Assembly: GCA_034231615.1 (NCBI GenBank)
Contig: CM067322.1
Coordinates: 104,669,767 to 104,733,766, forward strand
Length of the DNA: 64,000 bases
Reading direction: 5' to 3'
From: Meghimatium bilineatum
Lineage: Eukaryota; Mollusca; Gastropoda; Stylommatophora; Philomycidae
Made by a program: the position numbers and the translations under genes. Shown here one piece after another: positions 1 to 10,639 of this stretch. A model generated the notes under the pieces. That model saw only the letters and a program-made list of their open reading frames with translations. It was not told where the DNA came from and did no database searches. Positions within the stretch are counted from its first letter, which is position 1; every line of letters starts with the position of its first letter.

Positions 1-80
1 GACACAAACACAAAAAATTAGAAGGTCTGAGGTGACACAAACACAAAAAAATCTGAAGGTATGAGGTGACACAAAAACAA
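1..80. repeat. Short tandem repeat, about 34 bp, just over 2 copies
   Basis: The block starting GACACAAACACAAAAAA recurs at about 1, 34 and 67. It is cut by the window start, so the array may extend to the left. Confidence 0.6.
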
Positions 81-265
81 GTAATTGACAGAAAATAAAC
101 AAATAAACTTTGAAATAAATTCACGAGAAACAATGACATAATGACGCAATTTTTACTCGTAGGACTGTCGGGAATTCATTCCAATGGACTTTATAGTGAC
201 ACACTTACAGACGTGCCGGATCTCAAGAGCTTGTAGATTGTTATCGTCTTCCCATGTACGACCTA

Positions 266-718
266 AACATACTGAAGTGGTCATTTTCCTCCCAACACAT
301 ACGACTTTAGCATACCTGAGTGGTCATCATTCACTACAACACATACGACTTTAGTTTACCTGAGTGGTCATCTTTCACGACAACACATAAGACTTTAGCA
401 TACCTGAGTGGTCATCTTTCACTACAACACATACGACTTTAGTTTACCTGAGTGGTCATCTTTCACGACAACAAATAAGACTTTAGCATAACTGAGTGGT
501 CATCTTTCACGACAATACATACGACTTTAGCATACCTGAGTGGTCATCTTTCACGACAACACATACGACTTTAGCATACCTGAGTGGTCATCTTTCACGA
601 CAACACATACGACTTTAGCATACCTGAGTGGTCATCTTTCACGACAACACATACGACTTTAGCATACCTGAGTGGTCATCTTTCACGACAACACATACGA
701 CTTTAGCATGCCTGAGTG
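266..718. repeat. Minisatellite, 44-bp unit, about 10 copies
   Basis: Units contain ACCTGAGTGGTCATC and CATACGACTTTAG. The 44-bp spacing is exact between neighbouring copies near 567 and 611. Left copies are more diverged than those at 540-700, as expected if recent amplification was internal. Confidence 0.9.
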
Positions 719-793
719 GTCATCGTTACTCTTAACACATTCAACTTGAGCATGTGTATTGACAATCGTTGCTTCTATTTTTGTACCCGCTGG

Positions 794-2129
794 TATAAAG
801 TATGAGGTCTGGAATTTCATGCGATCACGTGCATTGGATTAATATTTATTATAAATGCGACATCATGTTCACTTCAAATCGGCACCTCGACACTCAAATT
901 GTGACGTGGGGGGGGGGTGGTGAACTCGAAGATGTCTGTTTTTGTGTGTGATACAACAACTAGTTGACAACATCAAGCGCATCAGTTATGTACATCCATA
1001 AAACATGTACATCAGTTATGTACATCCATAAAACAACCAAATTGTTGCATCAATATTCGCTGTTTCTGATGGAAGTTGGTAAACTCTATATTCGCTGTTT
1101 CTGATGGAAGTTGGTAAACTCTATATTCGCTGTTTCTGATGGAAGTTGGTAAACTCTATATTCGCTGTTTCTGATGGAAGTTGGTAAACTCTATATTCGC
1201 TGTTTCTGATGGAAGTTGGTAAACTCTATATTCGCTGTTTCTGATGGAAGTTGGTAAACTCTATATTCGCTGTTTCTGATGGAAGTTGGTAAACTCTATA
1301 TTCGCTGTTTCTGATGGAAGTTGGTAAACTCTATATTCGCTGTTTCTGATGGAAGTTGGTAAACTCTATATTCGCTGTTTCTGATGGAAGTTGGTAAACT
1401 CTATATTCGCTGTTTCTGATGGAAGTTGGTAAACTCTATATTCGCTGTTTCTGATGGAAGTTGGTAAACTCTATATTCGCTGTTTCTGATGGAAGTTGGT
1501 AAACTCTATATTCGCTGTTTCTGATGGAAGTTGGTAAACTCTATATTCGCTGTTTCTGATGGAAGTTGGTAAACTCTATATTCGCTGTTTCTGATGGAAG
1601 TTGGTAAACTCTATATTCGCTGTTTCTGATGGAAGTTGGTAAACTCTATATTCGCTGTTTCTGATGGAAGTTGGTAAACTCTATATTCGCTGTTTCTGAT
1701 GGAAGTTGGTAAACTCTACGCTGGCACCCCATCAGATTCTTCTCTTAGAATATTTCTTCTTTCTTGTATGCTAATCTGCTTTAGTGTAGTCGTATTCCTT
1801 ACACTTTAATTTACTATCTGTAAACACTATTAATTAACCATCACACTTAGAATCCTAGAGAATTTCCAACTTTCTAAACTAGTCCTCACACTTGGAATTC
1901 GAGATGTCTTCTCGATGTTTCAAATCTATCTACTTGACTTTGGTGATTCGGCCTGTCTTACGCCAGCCGAATCTCCAATCCTACTTTGACTGCCGAGCTC
2001 CCCCGAATCTGAATATGTTCCCCCATTTATACTAGTTTCTAATCTGAACTTAATATCTTGTCCCATTTATACTAGTTTCTAATCTAATGCACGTGATCGC
2101 ATTAAATTCCAGACCTCATACTTTATACA
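794..2129. mobile_element. Inverted-repeat-bounded element with a tandem-repeat core (MITE-like candidate)
   Basis: The segment from 794 (GTATAAAGTATGAGGTCTGG) to about 838 reappears reverse-complemented at 2085-2129 with only a few differences. Weaker inverted similarity continues inward to about 885 and 2040. The outer flanks do not match, so the similarity has a sharp boundary. Between the arms lie the 19-copy 35-bp array and A/T-rich unique sequence with no coding potential. Non-autonomous elements with inverted ends and a tandem core are known in invertebrates. I saw no convincing target duplication, so assignment to a DNA transposon or Helitron-like group is open. Confidence 0.5.
1053..1717. 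repeat. Perfect minisatellite, 35-bp unit, 19 copies
   Basis: The unit begins ATATTCGCTGTTTCTGATGG and ends in GTAAACTCT. The array is exactly 665 bp (19 x 35) and I see no difference between units. This homogeneity contrasts with the diverged arrays nearby and implies very recent expansion or strong homogenisation. Confidence 0.97.
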
Positions 2130-2156
2130 ATAAAATTTATAATACTGTCCTTTCCA

Positions 2157-2273
2157 TACTTTCACACGTCTTACATTCAACTTTCACACGCCTGACATTC
2201 AACTTTCACACACCTGACATTCAACTTTCACACGCCTGACATTCAACTTTCACACGCCTGACATTCAACTTTC
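2157..2273. repeat. Minisatellite, about 22-bp unit, 5 copies
   Basis: CTTTCACACGCCTGACATTC recurs five times with minor changes (CACACA for CACACG). Confidence 0.85.
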
Positions 2274-3148
2274 TCCAACTCTAAACAATAATTGGAATAA
2301 AATATTGACTTATAAGTAGTGCAACGAATGACATGGAATAAAAATGACATTGGTGATTGTGAATAAAAGTAAATAATAATAAATGTCCTTGGTCATTTCT
2401 ACTTTATCTCAATGGAGCAACACCTCGATGTAACAATGCATAATAGGTTTGAGTTACGAGTAGTCTTGACAGGCAATCGCCTTGTTATTCTTCTGTCATA
2501 ACACCGACCTTCGAACAAAAAAAACCTGCGCTCTTTCTGTAGGTGCACAGGCTCTGCTAATTGCAATGACCAAACAAAAGCACCGTACCGTATTTGACAA
2601 AATATATATGTGTGTTGCTGTTTCATTAGTGTAACGGCTGTGTGTGTGTGTGTGTCCTTCGCGTGAACTATGCAGTGAGGATTCTCACTTCGTTCTTAGC
2701 ATCCTCAATGGCCTCTGGGGGTTATCATTTCCTTGAGGTACCTCTCCCGGTCTCCATGACACAGTATTACAACTGAAGTACTATGTTAAACTTGCAAAAG
2801 AAACATGGACATCATAACTGACGTACTGCCTATGTCAGAATAGAAAGAAAAACATAGGCATCACAAGTGCGGTACTGTCTTTGTCAGACGTGTACGAAAA
2901 AACATGGACATCACAACTCTTGTCTTGTCTATATCGGACGAGTAAGAATATTACATGGACATGCCATGGAACTGTCTATGTGATAATGTATCTGTACTAG
3001 GACATGATGTCAGTAGTGAATATGTGCTCGGATGTAGACAAACATGATTGGATAATAGCTGTAAACGTGATAATAATAAAGACGATGGGTAGTTACAAGG
3101 CGACACAGACGTCAATGAACAATTCGATAATACTGTGAAGGAAGATTA
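2274..3148. other. Non-coding stretch with a degenerate ~60-bp repeat
   Basis: No gene was recognised. Between about 2802 and 2990 a loose repeat of roughly 60 bp (ACATGGACATCACAACT, GTACTGTCTATGTCAGA) is present three to four times. A short GT run lies at 2639-2655. Confidence 0.45.
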
Positions 3149-3298
3149 GTGACGACTTGAGAGGTTAAACACAACAATACCTTCAAGATAACCATAAAGT
3201 GACGACTTGAGAGGTTAAACACAACAATACATTCAAGATAACCATAAAGTGACGACTTGAGAGGTTAAACACAACAATACATTCAAGATAACCATAAA
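3149..3298. repeat. Minisatellite, 50-bp unit, 3 copies
   Basis: Three near-identical units start with GTGACGACTTGAGAGG at exact 50-bp spacing. Confidence 0.9.
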
Positions 3299-3461
3299 GA
3301 CACGAAACCGTTCTTACTGCTATCTACGCTGACATTAAAAGATCCTGCGGATGTGAAATTCTAAAGTAGATATCTCGTGATTGTGAAGATACAGCGCTGT
3401 ACCCTCGAGAACTATCAACATGTGACGGATAAGATTCTTTCAGAAACTCAAGCTGGATATA

Positions 3462-3681
3462 CTTCACGCCTAAGATTGTCTCAAAACTAAAAAAAAGGTA
3501 CACTTCCGCCTAAGATTGTCTCAAAACTAAAAAAAAGGTACACTTCCGCCTAAGATTGTCTCAAAACTAAAAAAAGGATACACTTCACGCATAAGATTGT
3601 CTCAAAACTCAAATAGGGTACACTTCACACCTAAGATTGTCTCAAAACTAAAAAAAGGGTACACTTCACACCTAAGATTGT
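3462..3681. repeat. Minisatellite, 40-bp unit, 5-6 copies
   Basis: TAAGATTGTCTCAAAACT recurs every 40 bp at 3471, 3511 and 3551 and on to about 3673, separated by an A-rich run of variable length. Confidence 0.88.
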
Positions 3682-3737
3682 CTGTAATCATACAAGCTCC
3701 AATCCTCTTGATGATGTCATTGACATGAAGTAGCTGT

Positions 3738-3819
3738 CGTCAATATCTGGGTAGAAACGTCAATATCTGGGTAGAAACGTCAATATCTGGGTAGAAACGT
3801 CAATATCTGGGTAGAAACG
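3738..3819. repeat. Minisatellite, 20-bp unit, 4 copies
   Basis: GTCAATATCTGGGTAGAAAC is repeated four times head to tail. Confidence 0.93.
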
Positions 3820-4099
3820 TAAAGTGACAACTTCGAAAATTTAACATCTCATATGTCGGATTTCTAGTGTCGGATTTAGAATTGATAAGGTCCTAAGCTA
3901 TTTGAGCTATGTGGCCCTTTATAAGTCCAGATATTATAAGTCAGTGCAAAACATGAGTTTTGTGGACACCAAGAAAATGGGGGCGCTAAGCTATAGCTTG
4001 TTTAGGTTATATGTAAATCCTGCCTGCTCATATTGTATTTCACTTGATATCTGTTATGTACTTTTAATTTCTCTCATTGCTGCTCCTTCTACGTCACAT

Positions 4100-4485
4100 T
4101 GTTGCATCTAGTTACTATGAAATATACATCAAGTTACTGCCTCAAGTTACTGTGAAATGTACATCAAGGTACTGCCTCCAGTTACTGTGAAATGTACATC
4201 AAGTTATTGTCACCAGTTACTGTGAAATGTACGTCAAGTTACTGTCTCCAGTTACTGTGAAATGTACGTCAAGTTACTGTCTCCAGTTACTGTGAAATGT
4301 ACGTCAAAATATTGTCTCCAGTTACTGCTGCAAGTATGTCACGCTATTGACTTTCACGAATGTCACGCTATTGACTCTAGTTACTGATGCACGTATGTCA
4401 CGCTATTGTCTCTAGTTGCCACTACACGCATGTCACGCTATTGTCTCTAGTTAATACTAAACGCATGTCACGTTATTGCCTCTTA
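4100..4485. repeat. Left half of a ~35-bp minisatellite split by a LINE
   Basis: Units carry TCTCCAGTTACTGTGAAATG, changing rightward into forms with CTCTAGTTACTAATAC and TATGTCACGTTATTG. The same family resumes at 6045-6425 beyond the minus-strand LINE fragment, so this looks like one array interrupted by insertion. Confidence 0.8.
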
Positions 4486-4489
4486 GTTC

Positions 4490-6045
4490 GTTGGTTAGTC
4501 CTTGGATCATCGTAATTACACCCCGGAAAAGTCCATATGTGCTAAGATCTCTCCTTGAGTGTATCCGCCATTACACTTTGACTGATGGTCCCAATACGCC
4601 CTAGATTGACTATCATTCTTACTCTCCCACGAAACCGCTTATTTCTAGTGACACCAGATTTCAAGCCAAGCTCCTTTATTCTAGTCATAAAACAAGAGTC
4701 ATCGTCACTTGTACAGTCATTTATTCGTGCGTTTTCCCGTAGGTCGTTCAAAATGTCTGCACGATCCATCGCTCCATCAACAGCCATAGTAGCAGCGTAG
4801 GCAGCCAACCTATCTGCTCTCTCATTACCCTGGACTCCCGCATGTCCCAACAAAAAAAGTCACTTTGCGCAAGTTGGAATTCGTCACATCATCAAGCCAC
4901 TGTTCCCGAACGTACCCCGCCTGAGCTTTCACAATCATTTTCATGGAGTCACTGAATATACAGGCATGCTCGCAGATAGTCTGTGAGCAGACCCATTTGA
5001 AAGCTCTGAGTACTGCTTAAATCTCCATTGTCATGCTTCTTGTCGTCTGAGCGAATGCATCACTTTCCTCTCTGATGGTCTCCACACACCTTTGAGCCGT
5101 GAAGGCCATTCTCTTCTGATGTGTCTCTCAACCGATCCATCTGTATATATAATCATATCACCTTCCCTGGAATTCTCACCTATCAAAGTGAGCACATTCG
5201 TCTCTACCACTGTCGGACAACATTCCCGCACTCTATATTGAGTGTTATTATTACTTCGAAGGTTGTCGGACAACATTCCCGCACTCTATATTGAGTGTTA
5301 TTATTACTTCGAAGGCTGTCGGACAACATTCCCGCACTCTATATTGAGTGTTATTATTACTTCGAAGGTTGTCGGACAACATTCCCGCACTCTATATTGA
5401 GTGTTATTATTACTTCGAAGGTTGTCGGACAACATTCCCGCACTCTATATTGAGTGTTATTATTACTTCGAAGGCTGTCGGACACTATGAGGGTGCCATA
5501 CTCCACTCGGCACCAGGCAGTACATCCTCCAATCTGCACACGCTCTGTATAACGTCTTCTGAGCGCCCTATCTACGACTTTCCTCTCTTTAGTCGACTGC
5601 TTTTCACTTTGATAATTTCTGGGTGTAGAGGGTGCTCTTTATCAGCGGTGATTTGTAGGTAGTCCTGCGCCATGCACATTTGTAATCTTTGCTCCGCAGT
5701 TGTGCAATCAAGTAGGTATCGCATAGCCCGAGCCGACGTATCTCTCGAACACCCCAAAATGATTCGCATTGCCTCATTCTGGATTCTATCTAATCTTTCT
5801 GTTTGAGTCTGACTCAGTGTCAGAATCGCCAGTGCATACTCTACCTCCGCCTCCACCAATCCCTGATACAGCAGAAATAGCAGTCTCTGTTCACATTGAG
5901 CAGCAGCCATAACTTTCACGCCTCAATACCTTCATAAACCTTTACAATTATGTGGCCAACATGACCCCCAAGTACTTCATTCTGCTTGTTCTCTCGAGCA
6001 CATCCCCTCTCAAAGTAATCGATGGCGTGGACGTGTTTACTATGT
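4490..6045 (-). pseudogene. Degenerate non-LTR retrotransposon 3' part (post-RT region and RNase H)
   Basis: On the minus strand the order is a post-RT thumb/linker segment (about 5919-5572) with ERLDRIQNEAMRIILGCSRD, then an RNase H start (5276-5031) with IIYTDGSVER, then an RNase H end (4853-4542) with LGHAGVQGNERADRLA. The thumb motif matches the LINEs at 25-28 kb and 54-60 kb, so it is the same broad family: non-LTR elements with RNase H after RT, such as the I superfamily. Frames are broken between segments and the RT core is absent, indicating 5' truncation. The tail HIWTFPGC near 4540 recalls the C-terminal EHLW-CP motif of the other copies. Confidence 0.85.
5211..5475. repeat. 53-bp tandem expansion inside LINE RNase H coding sequence
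   Basis: TGTCGGACAACATTCCCGCA recurs at 5211, 5264, 5317, 5370 and 5423, with a partial sixth copy at 5476. The unit is not a multiple of three, so each copy shifts frame. It lies just upstream of the YTDGS-encoding segment of the host LINE. Confidence 0.93.
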
Positions 6046-6425
6046 GATTACTATTGTCTCAAGTAACTTAAGCGTATGTCATGTTATTGTCTCTAGTTAC
6101 TAATACACGTATGTCACGTTATTGTTCTAGTTACTACTACACGTATGCCACGTTATTGTTTTAGTGACTGCTGCCCGTATGTCACGTCAATATATCTAGC
6201 TAGTGCTGCATGTATGTCACGTTATTATCTCAAGTTACTACTGGATGTGTGTCACGTTATTGTCTCTATATACTACTGCAATTATGTCACCTTATTGTCT
6301 CTAGATACTACTGCACGTATGCCACGTTATTGTCTCTAGATAATACTGCAATTATGTCACGTTATTGTCTCCAGATACTACTGCAATTATGTCACGTTAT
6401 TGTCTCTAGATACTACTTCTTATAT
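6046..6425. repeat. Right half of the LINE-split ~35-bp minisatellite
   Basis: Degenerate units contain TTGTCTCTAGATACTACTGC and TATGTCACGTTATTG, the same family as 4100-4485. Confidence 0.8.
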
Positions 6426-6461
6426 GACCTGTGTATTTTCTCATAAACTGTGTTAGATATT

Positions 6462-6568
6462 TTTATCCTACAACTAATGTAGTATGTCTATCTAACAACT
6501 AATGTAGTATGTCTATCTAACAACTAATGTAGTATGTCTATCTAACAACTAATGTAGTATGTCTATCT
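6462..6568. repeat. Minisatellite, 25-bp unit, 4 copies
   Basis: AACAACTAATGTAGTATGTC is repeated four times and is followed by a decayed unit. Confidence 0.92.
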
Positions 6569-6636
6569 AAAAAATGTAGTCTAGACTCACATTACGAAGA
6601 AAAGTCGTAGAGGATTGAAATCGCTGTACTAGGTTT

Positions 6637-6804
6637 GCCAAATGTGTTCCGTCGCTCTCTGCTGAGAGTAAAACTCATGGCAAATGTGTTCCGTCGCTCT
6701 CTGCTGAGAGTAAAACTCATGGCAAATGTGTTCCGTCGCTCTCTGCTGAGAGTAAAACTCATGGCAAATGTGTTCCGTCGCTCTCTGCTGAGAGTAAAAC
6801 TCAT
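6637..6804. repeat. Minisatellite, 42-bp unit, 4 copies
   Basis: CAAATGTGTTCCGTCGCTCT recurs every 42 bp. The unit is divisible by three, so both strands stay open and give spurious 14-residue repeat peptides. Confidence 0.93.
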
Positions 6805-6878
6805 GGCAAATGACTCAGAAGTTTCACGCGATAGTGATGCACAGATACATTCTGAAAAAATCCATCTTGTAAACTAGA

Positions 6879-6962
6879 CGACTCTAGCTAGATTTGAACC
6901 CATGACCTGTTCAACACAAGATGAATAGCGCTACCACTGCGCAAGGGAGATCGTTGAGTTAT
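6879..6962 (-). other. tRNA-derived SINE head or tRNA pseudogene
   Basis: On the minus strand, TTGCGCAGTGGTAGCGC gives a good D-arm and A-box (GCGC paired across AGTGGTA), and GGGTTCAAATC about 35 nt later matches a B-box. The anticodon stem is imperfect and the T-stem pairs poorly, so a functional tRNA is unlikely. A SINE head or tRNA relic is the best reading. Confidence 0.5.
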
Positions 6963-7029
6963 AATAATAGTAATAGTAAATTCGCTGACTAATAGTTACA
7001 TTCTACATATAGTTGGATTTTTTCAGATA

Positions 7030-7165
7030 TATATAAATATGAGATGTGTGATCTATATAGATCTAATATGAGGTGTACGATCTAAGCTATATAGATCTAA
7101 TATGAGAAGTACGATCTAAGCTATATAGATCTAATATGAGGTGTATGATCTATATAGATATAATA
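7030..7165. repeat. A/T-rich tandem repeat, ~35-bp unit, about 4 copies
   Basis: AATATGAGGTGTACGATCTA and TATATAGATCTAATATGAG recur with length variation from loss of the AAGCTATA segment. Confidence 0.75.
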
Positions 7166-7169
7166 TTAA

Positions 7170-8548
7170 TGTGAGTATTGATCACGTATTATGTTTAGTC
7201 TTGGCACCATATTTCACTGATGCGGACATAGGACAATATGTGTTCACGTAATCCCGTATATATTTGCCAGATTTCTGCCGGAACTTTGTTGACAACTAGA
7301 ATGGAAATGACAGCTACTGTCACACGATCTTTTCTGTCAATCAAACTAATATCCGCCTAGACAACCAGTTACAACGTCACGCAGGAATTGTGTGAAGTGA
7401 GCGACCAATAGCTGAGCTACCTTATAAAGTCAGCATGGTTCTAAGCAAGAAAACGTCAACGATTGGACGGTGGACAAAATGTGTTTAATAGGGAACGGGA
7501 ACCCAGTTAGAGTTGACAATTTCAACATTAGATCTTGTATCCCGGCCCACTTTGTGACTTGGTTTCTCTAATTTCAATCTGATTTTCCCCACCCTCTTGT
7601 ATGCCGTAGGAGGGATTAGACCGAGACAGAGGTTGACGTGCGAAGTAAGACATGCCTTTTCATATCCGTGAATGAGATTGCAGTTTTTATGGTTAGCCAC
7701 AGACCATTGATCAACTATTCTAGTCTAGATTTCTTACAGTATGGCAAAGCCGATCTTCGCCTTTTTGCCAAGGCTCACTCAACTTGATGAAGAGGACACT
7801 CCTAGTTGAAGATATTTCGCACGTGTGTCTTATGAGAGGACTTGAGTTGAAGCTATATCTTCATTTATTAGCCCTCAACGCGTCCTCACTTGATCTACCA
7901 AATGTACGACATCAGCAAGTAATATTGCGCTCTTTCATCGTAAGATGAAGACTAGGCGTAGATAGAATTCTCAATGAAGGATTTACAAATATCACATCAG
8001 AACCAAGTGTTTTTTAGTGGAATTTTATTGTTGTCAATAATATGCGATTATATTTCTTGGAAGTACACGGTTTTACATTAAATAATAATGTTGATGTCAG
8101 TTCCCGTGTTCTGTGTTTGCAACAATGAGGTCAGATATTTGAGAACACCAGTACGAAGATTTCTCAGAGAAAATATTTCTGTTGTGTGCAGGCTGATTAA
8201 TTAATCCACTCAATCTAGACTGGATCATTCATGGATAATATTTCATGTGCATCTGCCGTTATTTCATATGAATCATCCGTGTTGTGTCGGCATTGATCAA
8301 ATCATACACAAACTACTCGCGCGACGGTCACCCGGGCATTATTACATCTAATCTGTGCGATGAATAAAAGGGTACTGTAAACATTCGATGTATACGGCTT
8401 GACCTTGTCATATTTCAGAAAGCCAATAATGTGCACGTGTATACAATATTCGATAATTAGATATCGATGAAGTTATTTATAATCGAACATAATAATATCG
8501 GTTCAAGAAGACAACTTGCTGGACATTTGTTTCATGTTTTCGTAGAAC
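7170..8548. other. Upstream region of the Nkx2-2 gene, mostly unique sequence
   Basis: This is the longest stretch in the first 9 kb without an evident array or transposon. It directly precedes exon 1 on the coding strand, so the promoter, 5' UTR or a non-coding first exon may lie here. I recognise no coding sequence. Confidence 0.45.
7405..7429 (+). promoter_or_regulatory. Possible CCAAT-TATA promoter elements
   Basis: CCAAT at 7405-7409 is followed 13 bp later by TTATAAAG (7422-7429) in unique sequence, about 1.2 kb before the Nkx2-2 start codon. A second weak TATA-like AATAAAAG lies at 8363-8370. Such matches are common by chance in A/T-rich DNA. Confidence 0.2.
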
Positions 8549-8652
8549 AAATTTGAACTAGACATAGCTTATCTTGAACTAGACATAGCTTTTCTTGAAC
8601 TAGACATAGCTTTTCTTGAACTAGACATAGCTTATCTTGAACTAGACATAGC
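8549..8652. repeat. Minisatellite, 21-bp unit, 5 copies, abutting the Nkx2-2 start codon
   Basis: CTTGAACTAGACATAGCTT is repeated with TTTT/TATC variation. The last unit is cut off by the ATG at 8653. Each unit carries TGA and TAG, and the in-frame TGA at 8638-8640 bounds the reading frame upstream, so the array lies in the 5' UTR if the transcript starts further left. Confidence 0.93.
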
Positions 8653-8983
8653 ATGAATCCGCAGTTTGAGATGGCAGCAGTTAGGGGGCATCCATTTTCT
8701 GTGAAAGATCTCCTGGATCTACCAGAGACAAAAGCAGCGGCAGTTGTCTCACCTGCTGGAAACTCCTGCATGTCCCCACCTCAAGGACTACCTCATCCAA
8801 GATCAATGCCCCTATCACATCCTGAAGGATCCCTCGATCTGCGCCAAAGCCGACTTCACGTGCCTGTCCCTGGAAGTCTATCTCATCGTGATACCGATAT
8901 ATCTGCTATCCAGCAATCCTACTACGATCCAGACAATCCATACACGCGATGGCTACACAATAATGAAAGCATTCACTACGGCC
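8653..8983 (+). CDS. Nkx2-2: Nkx2-2 homeobox protein, coding exon 1 (TN motif)
   Basis: This exon encodes the N-terminal 110 residues plus one base of codon 111 of an NK2-class homeodomain transcription factor, a nuclear regulator that in other animals patterns the ventral neural ectoderm. Residues 14-25 (PFSVKDLLDLPE) match the TN (tinman/Eh1-like) motif, which recruits Groucho/TLE co-repressors. YYDPDNPYTRWL near the end matches the NPYTRW block that precedes the homeodomain in Nkx2-2. The start is the first ATG after an in-frame TGA at 8638. A second ATG at codon 7 (8671) is possible. The exon ends in phase 1 at the donor GTAAGT (8984-8989), which joins in frame to 52132. The link to exon 2 is inferred from complementary family domains, phase and strand, without transcript evidence. 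Confidence 0.9.
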
Positions 8984-8989
8984 GTAAGT
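8984..8989 (+). other. 5' splice site of the 43 kb Nkx2-2 intron
   Basis: The sequence GCC|GTAAGTA is a near-consensus donor placed right after the NPYTRW block. It leaves phase 1, which the acceptor at 52131 resolves to a CAT (His) codon. Confidence 0.85.
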
Positions 8990-9107
8990 ACATGGATATG
9001 TCTGTCTGTCTCACATATTTATACTGACACCAATTACAACCCTATATATATTTCACAACAGGAAATTGTTCAGCCACATTTTACGTACAGACTACTCATC
9101 AAACAAA

Positions 9108-9779
9108 GTATACTGTACACCATACACTCGCCACATCACATCACAGGGTACAGCATACACTCGCCACATCACAGGGTACAGCATACACTAATCTTATCAA
9201 ATACAGGGTACAGCATACACTCGCCACATCACAGGGTACAGCATACACTCGCCACATCACAGGGTACAGCATACACTCGCCACATCACATCACAGGGTAC
9301 AGCATACACTCATCTTATCAAATACAGGGTACAGCATACACTCGCCACATCACATCACAGGGTACAGCATACACTCGCCACATCACATCACAGGGTACAG
9401 CATACACTCGCCACATCACATCACAGGGTACAGCATACACTCGCCACATCACATCACAGGGTACAGCATACACTCATCTTATCAAATACAGGGTACAGCA
9501 TACACTCGTCACATCACACACAGTGTACAAATATACACTCGTCACATGACATACAGTGTACAAACATACACCCGTCACTTCACATCACAGTGTACAAACA
9601 TACACTCGTCACATCACACACAGTGTACAAATATACACTCGTCACATGACATACAGTGTACAAACATACACTCGTCACATGACACACAGTGTACAAACAT
9701 ACACTCGTCACATGACACACAGTGTACAAACATACACTCGTCACATCACACACAGTGTACAAACATACACTCGCCAATG
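9108..9779. repeat. Minisatellite, 33-bp unit, two subfamilies
   Basis: Left units (to about 9515) carry CACAGGGTACAGCATACACT, with some longer variants containing CTTATCAAATACAGGG. Right units carry CACAGTGTACAAACATACAC. The two forms are clearly related, which suggests an array that switched its amplifying variant. It begins about 120 bp inside the intron. Confidence 0.92.
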
Positions 9780-10062
9780 ATATCAATGTCTACTCTTACA
9801 TTACTTTGTTAAATTACTTTGACCTGATCATATTTGAATATCAATTCAGACACTGAAATATTTGTAGTACTCATAACATATTCACGTCATTGATGTAATT
9901 GTAGTAGGCATATCGTTGTTGTGTAAGACACTACATTTCAACTTCTGGAGGTTGTAATAATGTTACAATTTAATAACAAGATTGGATTTGATTGTGTTTA
10001 TTGTTCCCAATTTGCAATCACCACATTTAAATAAAGGCGGCCGACTTGACGCTCAACACTTT

Positions 10063-10118
10063 ATCCTCAGATATGTCGGATTATCCTCAGATATGTCGGA
10101 TTATCCTCAGATATGTCG
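10063..10118. repeat. Short tandem repeat, 19-bp unit, 3 copies
   Basis: ATCCTCAGATATGTCGG is repeated three times. The 280 bp before it (9780-10062) hold nothing I recognise. Confidence 0.85.
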
Positions 10119-10189
10119 GGCCAATGAAATATATCGGAATAATCCGGTATTTATCAATACGGCTAAATTGCTTGAAAAAGGGAAAACTT

Positions 10190-10530
10190 TACTATTACCT
10201 ACTTCACATTTACAAATTTAACTATTACTTACATCACATTTACAAATTTTACTATTACTTACTTCACATTTACAAATTTTACTATTACTTACTTCACATT
10301 TACATATTTTACTATTACTTACTTGACATTTACAAATTTTAATATTGCTTAATTCAAATTTACATATTTTACTATTACTTCACATTTACATATTTTACTA
10401 TTACTTCACATTTGCATATTTTACTATTACTTCACATTTACATATTTTACTATTACTTACTTTACATTTGCAAACTTTACTATTACTCTCTTCTCATTTA
10501 CTAACGTTATTATTACTTACTTGACATTTA
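10190..10530. repeat. Minisatellite, ~30-bp A/T-rich unit, about 11 copies
   Basis: TTTTACTATTACTTACTTCA followed by CATTTACAAA recurs, with shorter units lacking one TTAC block. Confidence 0.87.
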
Positions 10531-10639
10531 CACACACTGGTAACTAGTATTCTAAAATATATATGTGTGCACATTATATCTTAGAGTGTGTCATTATCTT
10601 TTATTTTAGAGTGTGACATTTAATATACGAGAGTGGGAG

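Noticed and set aside
6879-6962. Functional tRNA gene
   Set aside because: The A- and B-boxes look good, but the T-stem and anticodon stem do not pair properly. I kept it only as a tRNA-derived SINE or pseudogene.
8744-9649. 301-codon frame overlapping Nkx2-2 exon 1
   Set aside because: It lies in a different frame from the recognisable Nkx2-2 peptide and continues into the 33-bp array, so it is a shadow plus repeat.
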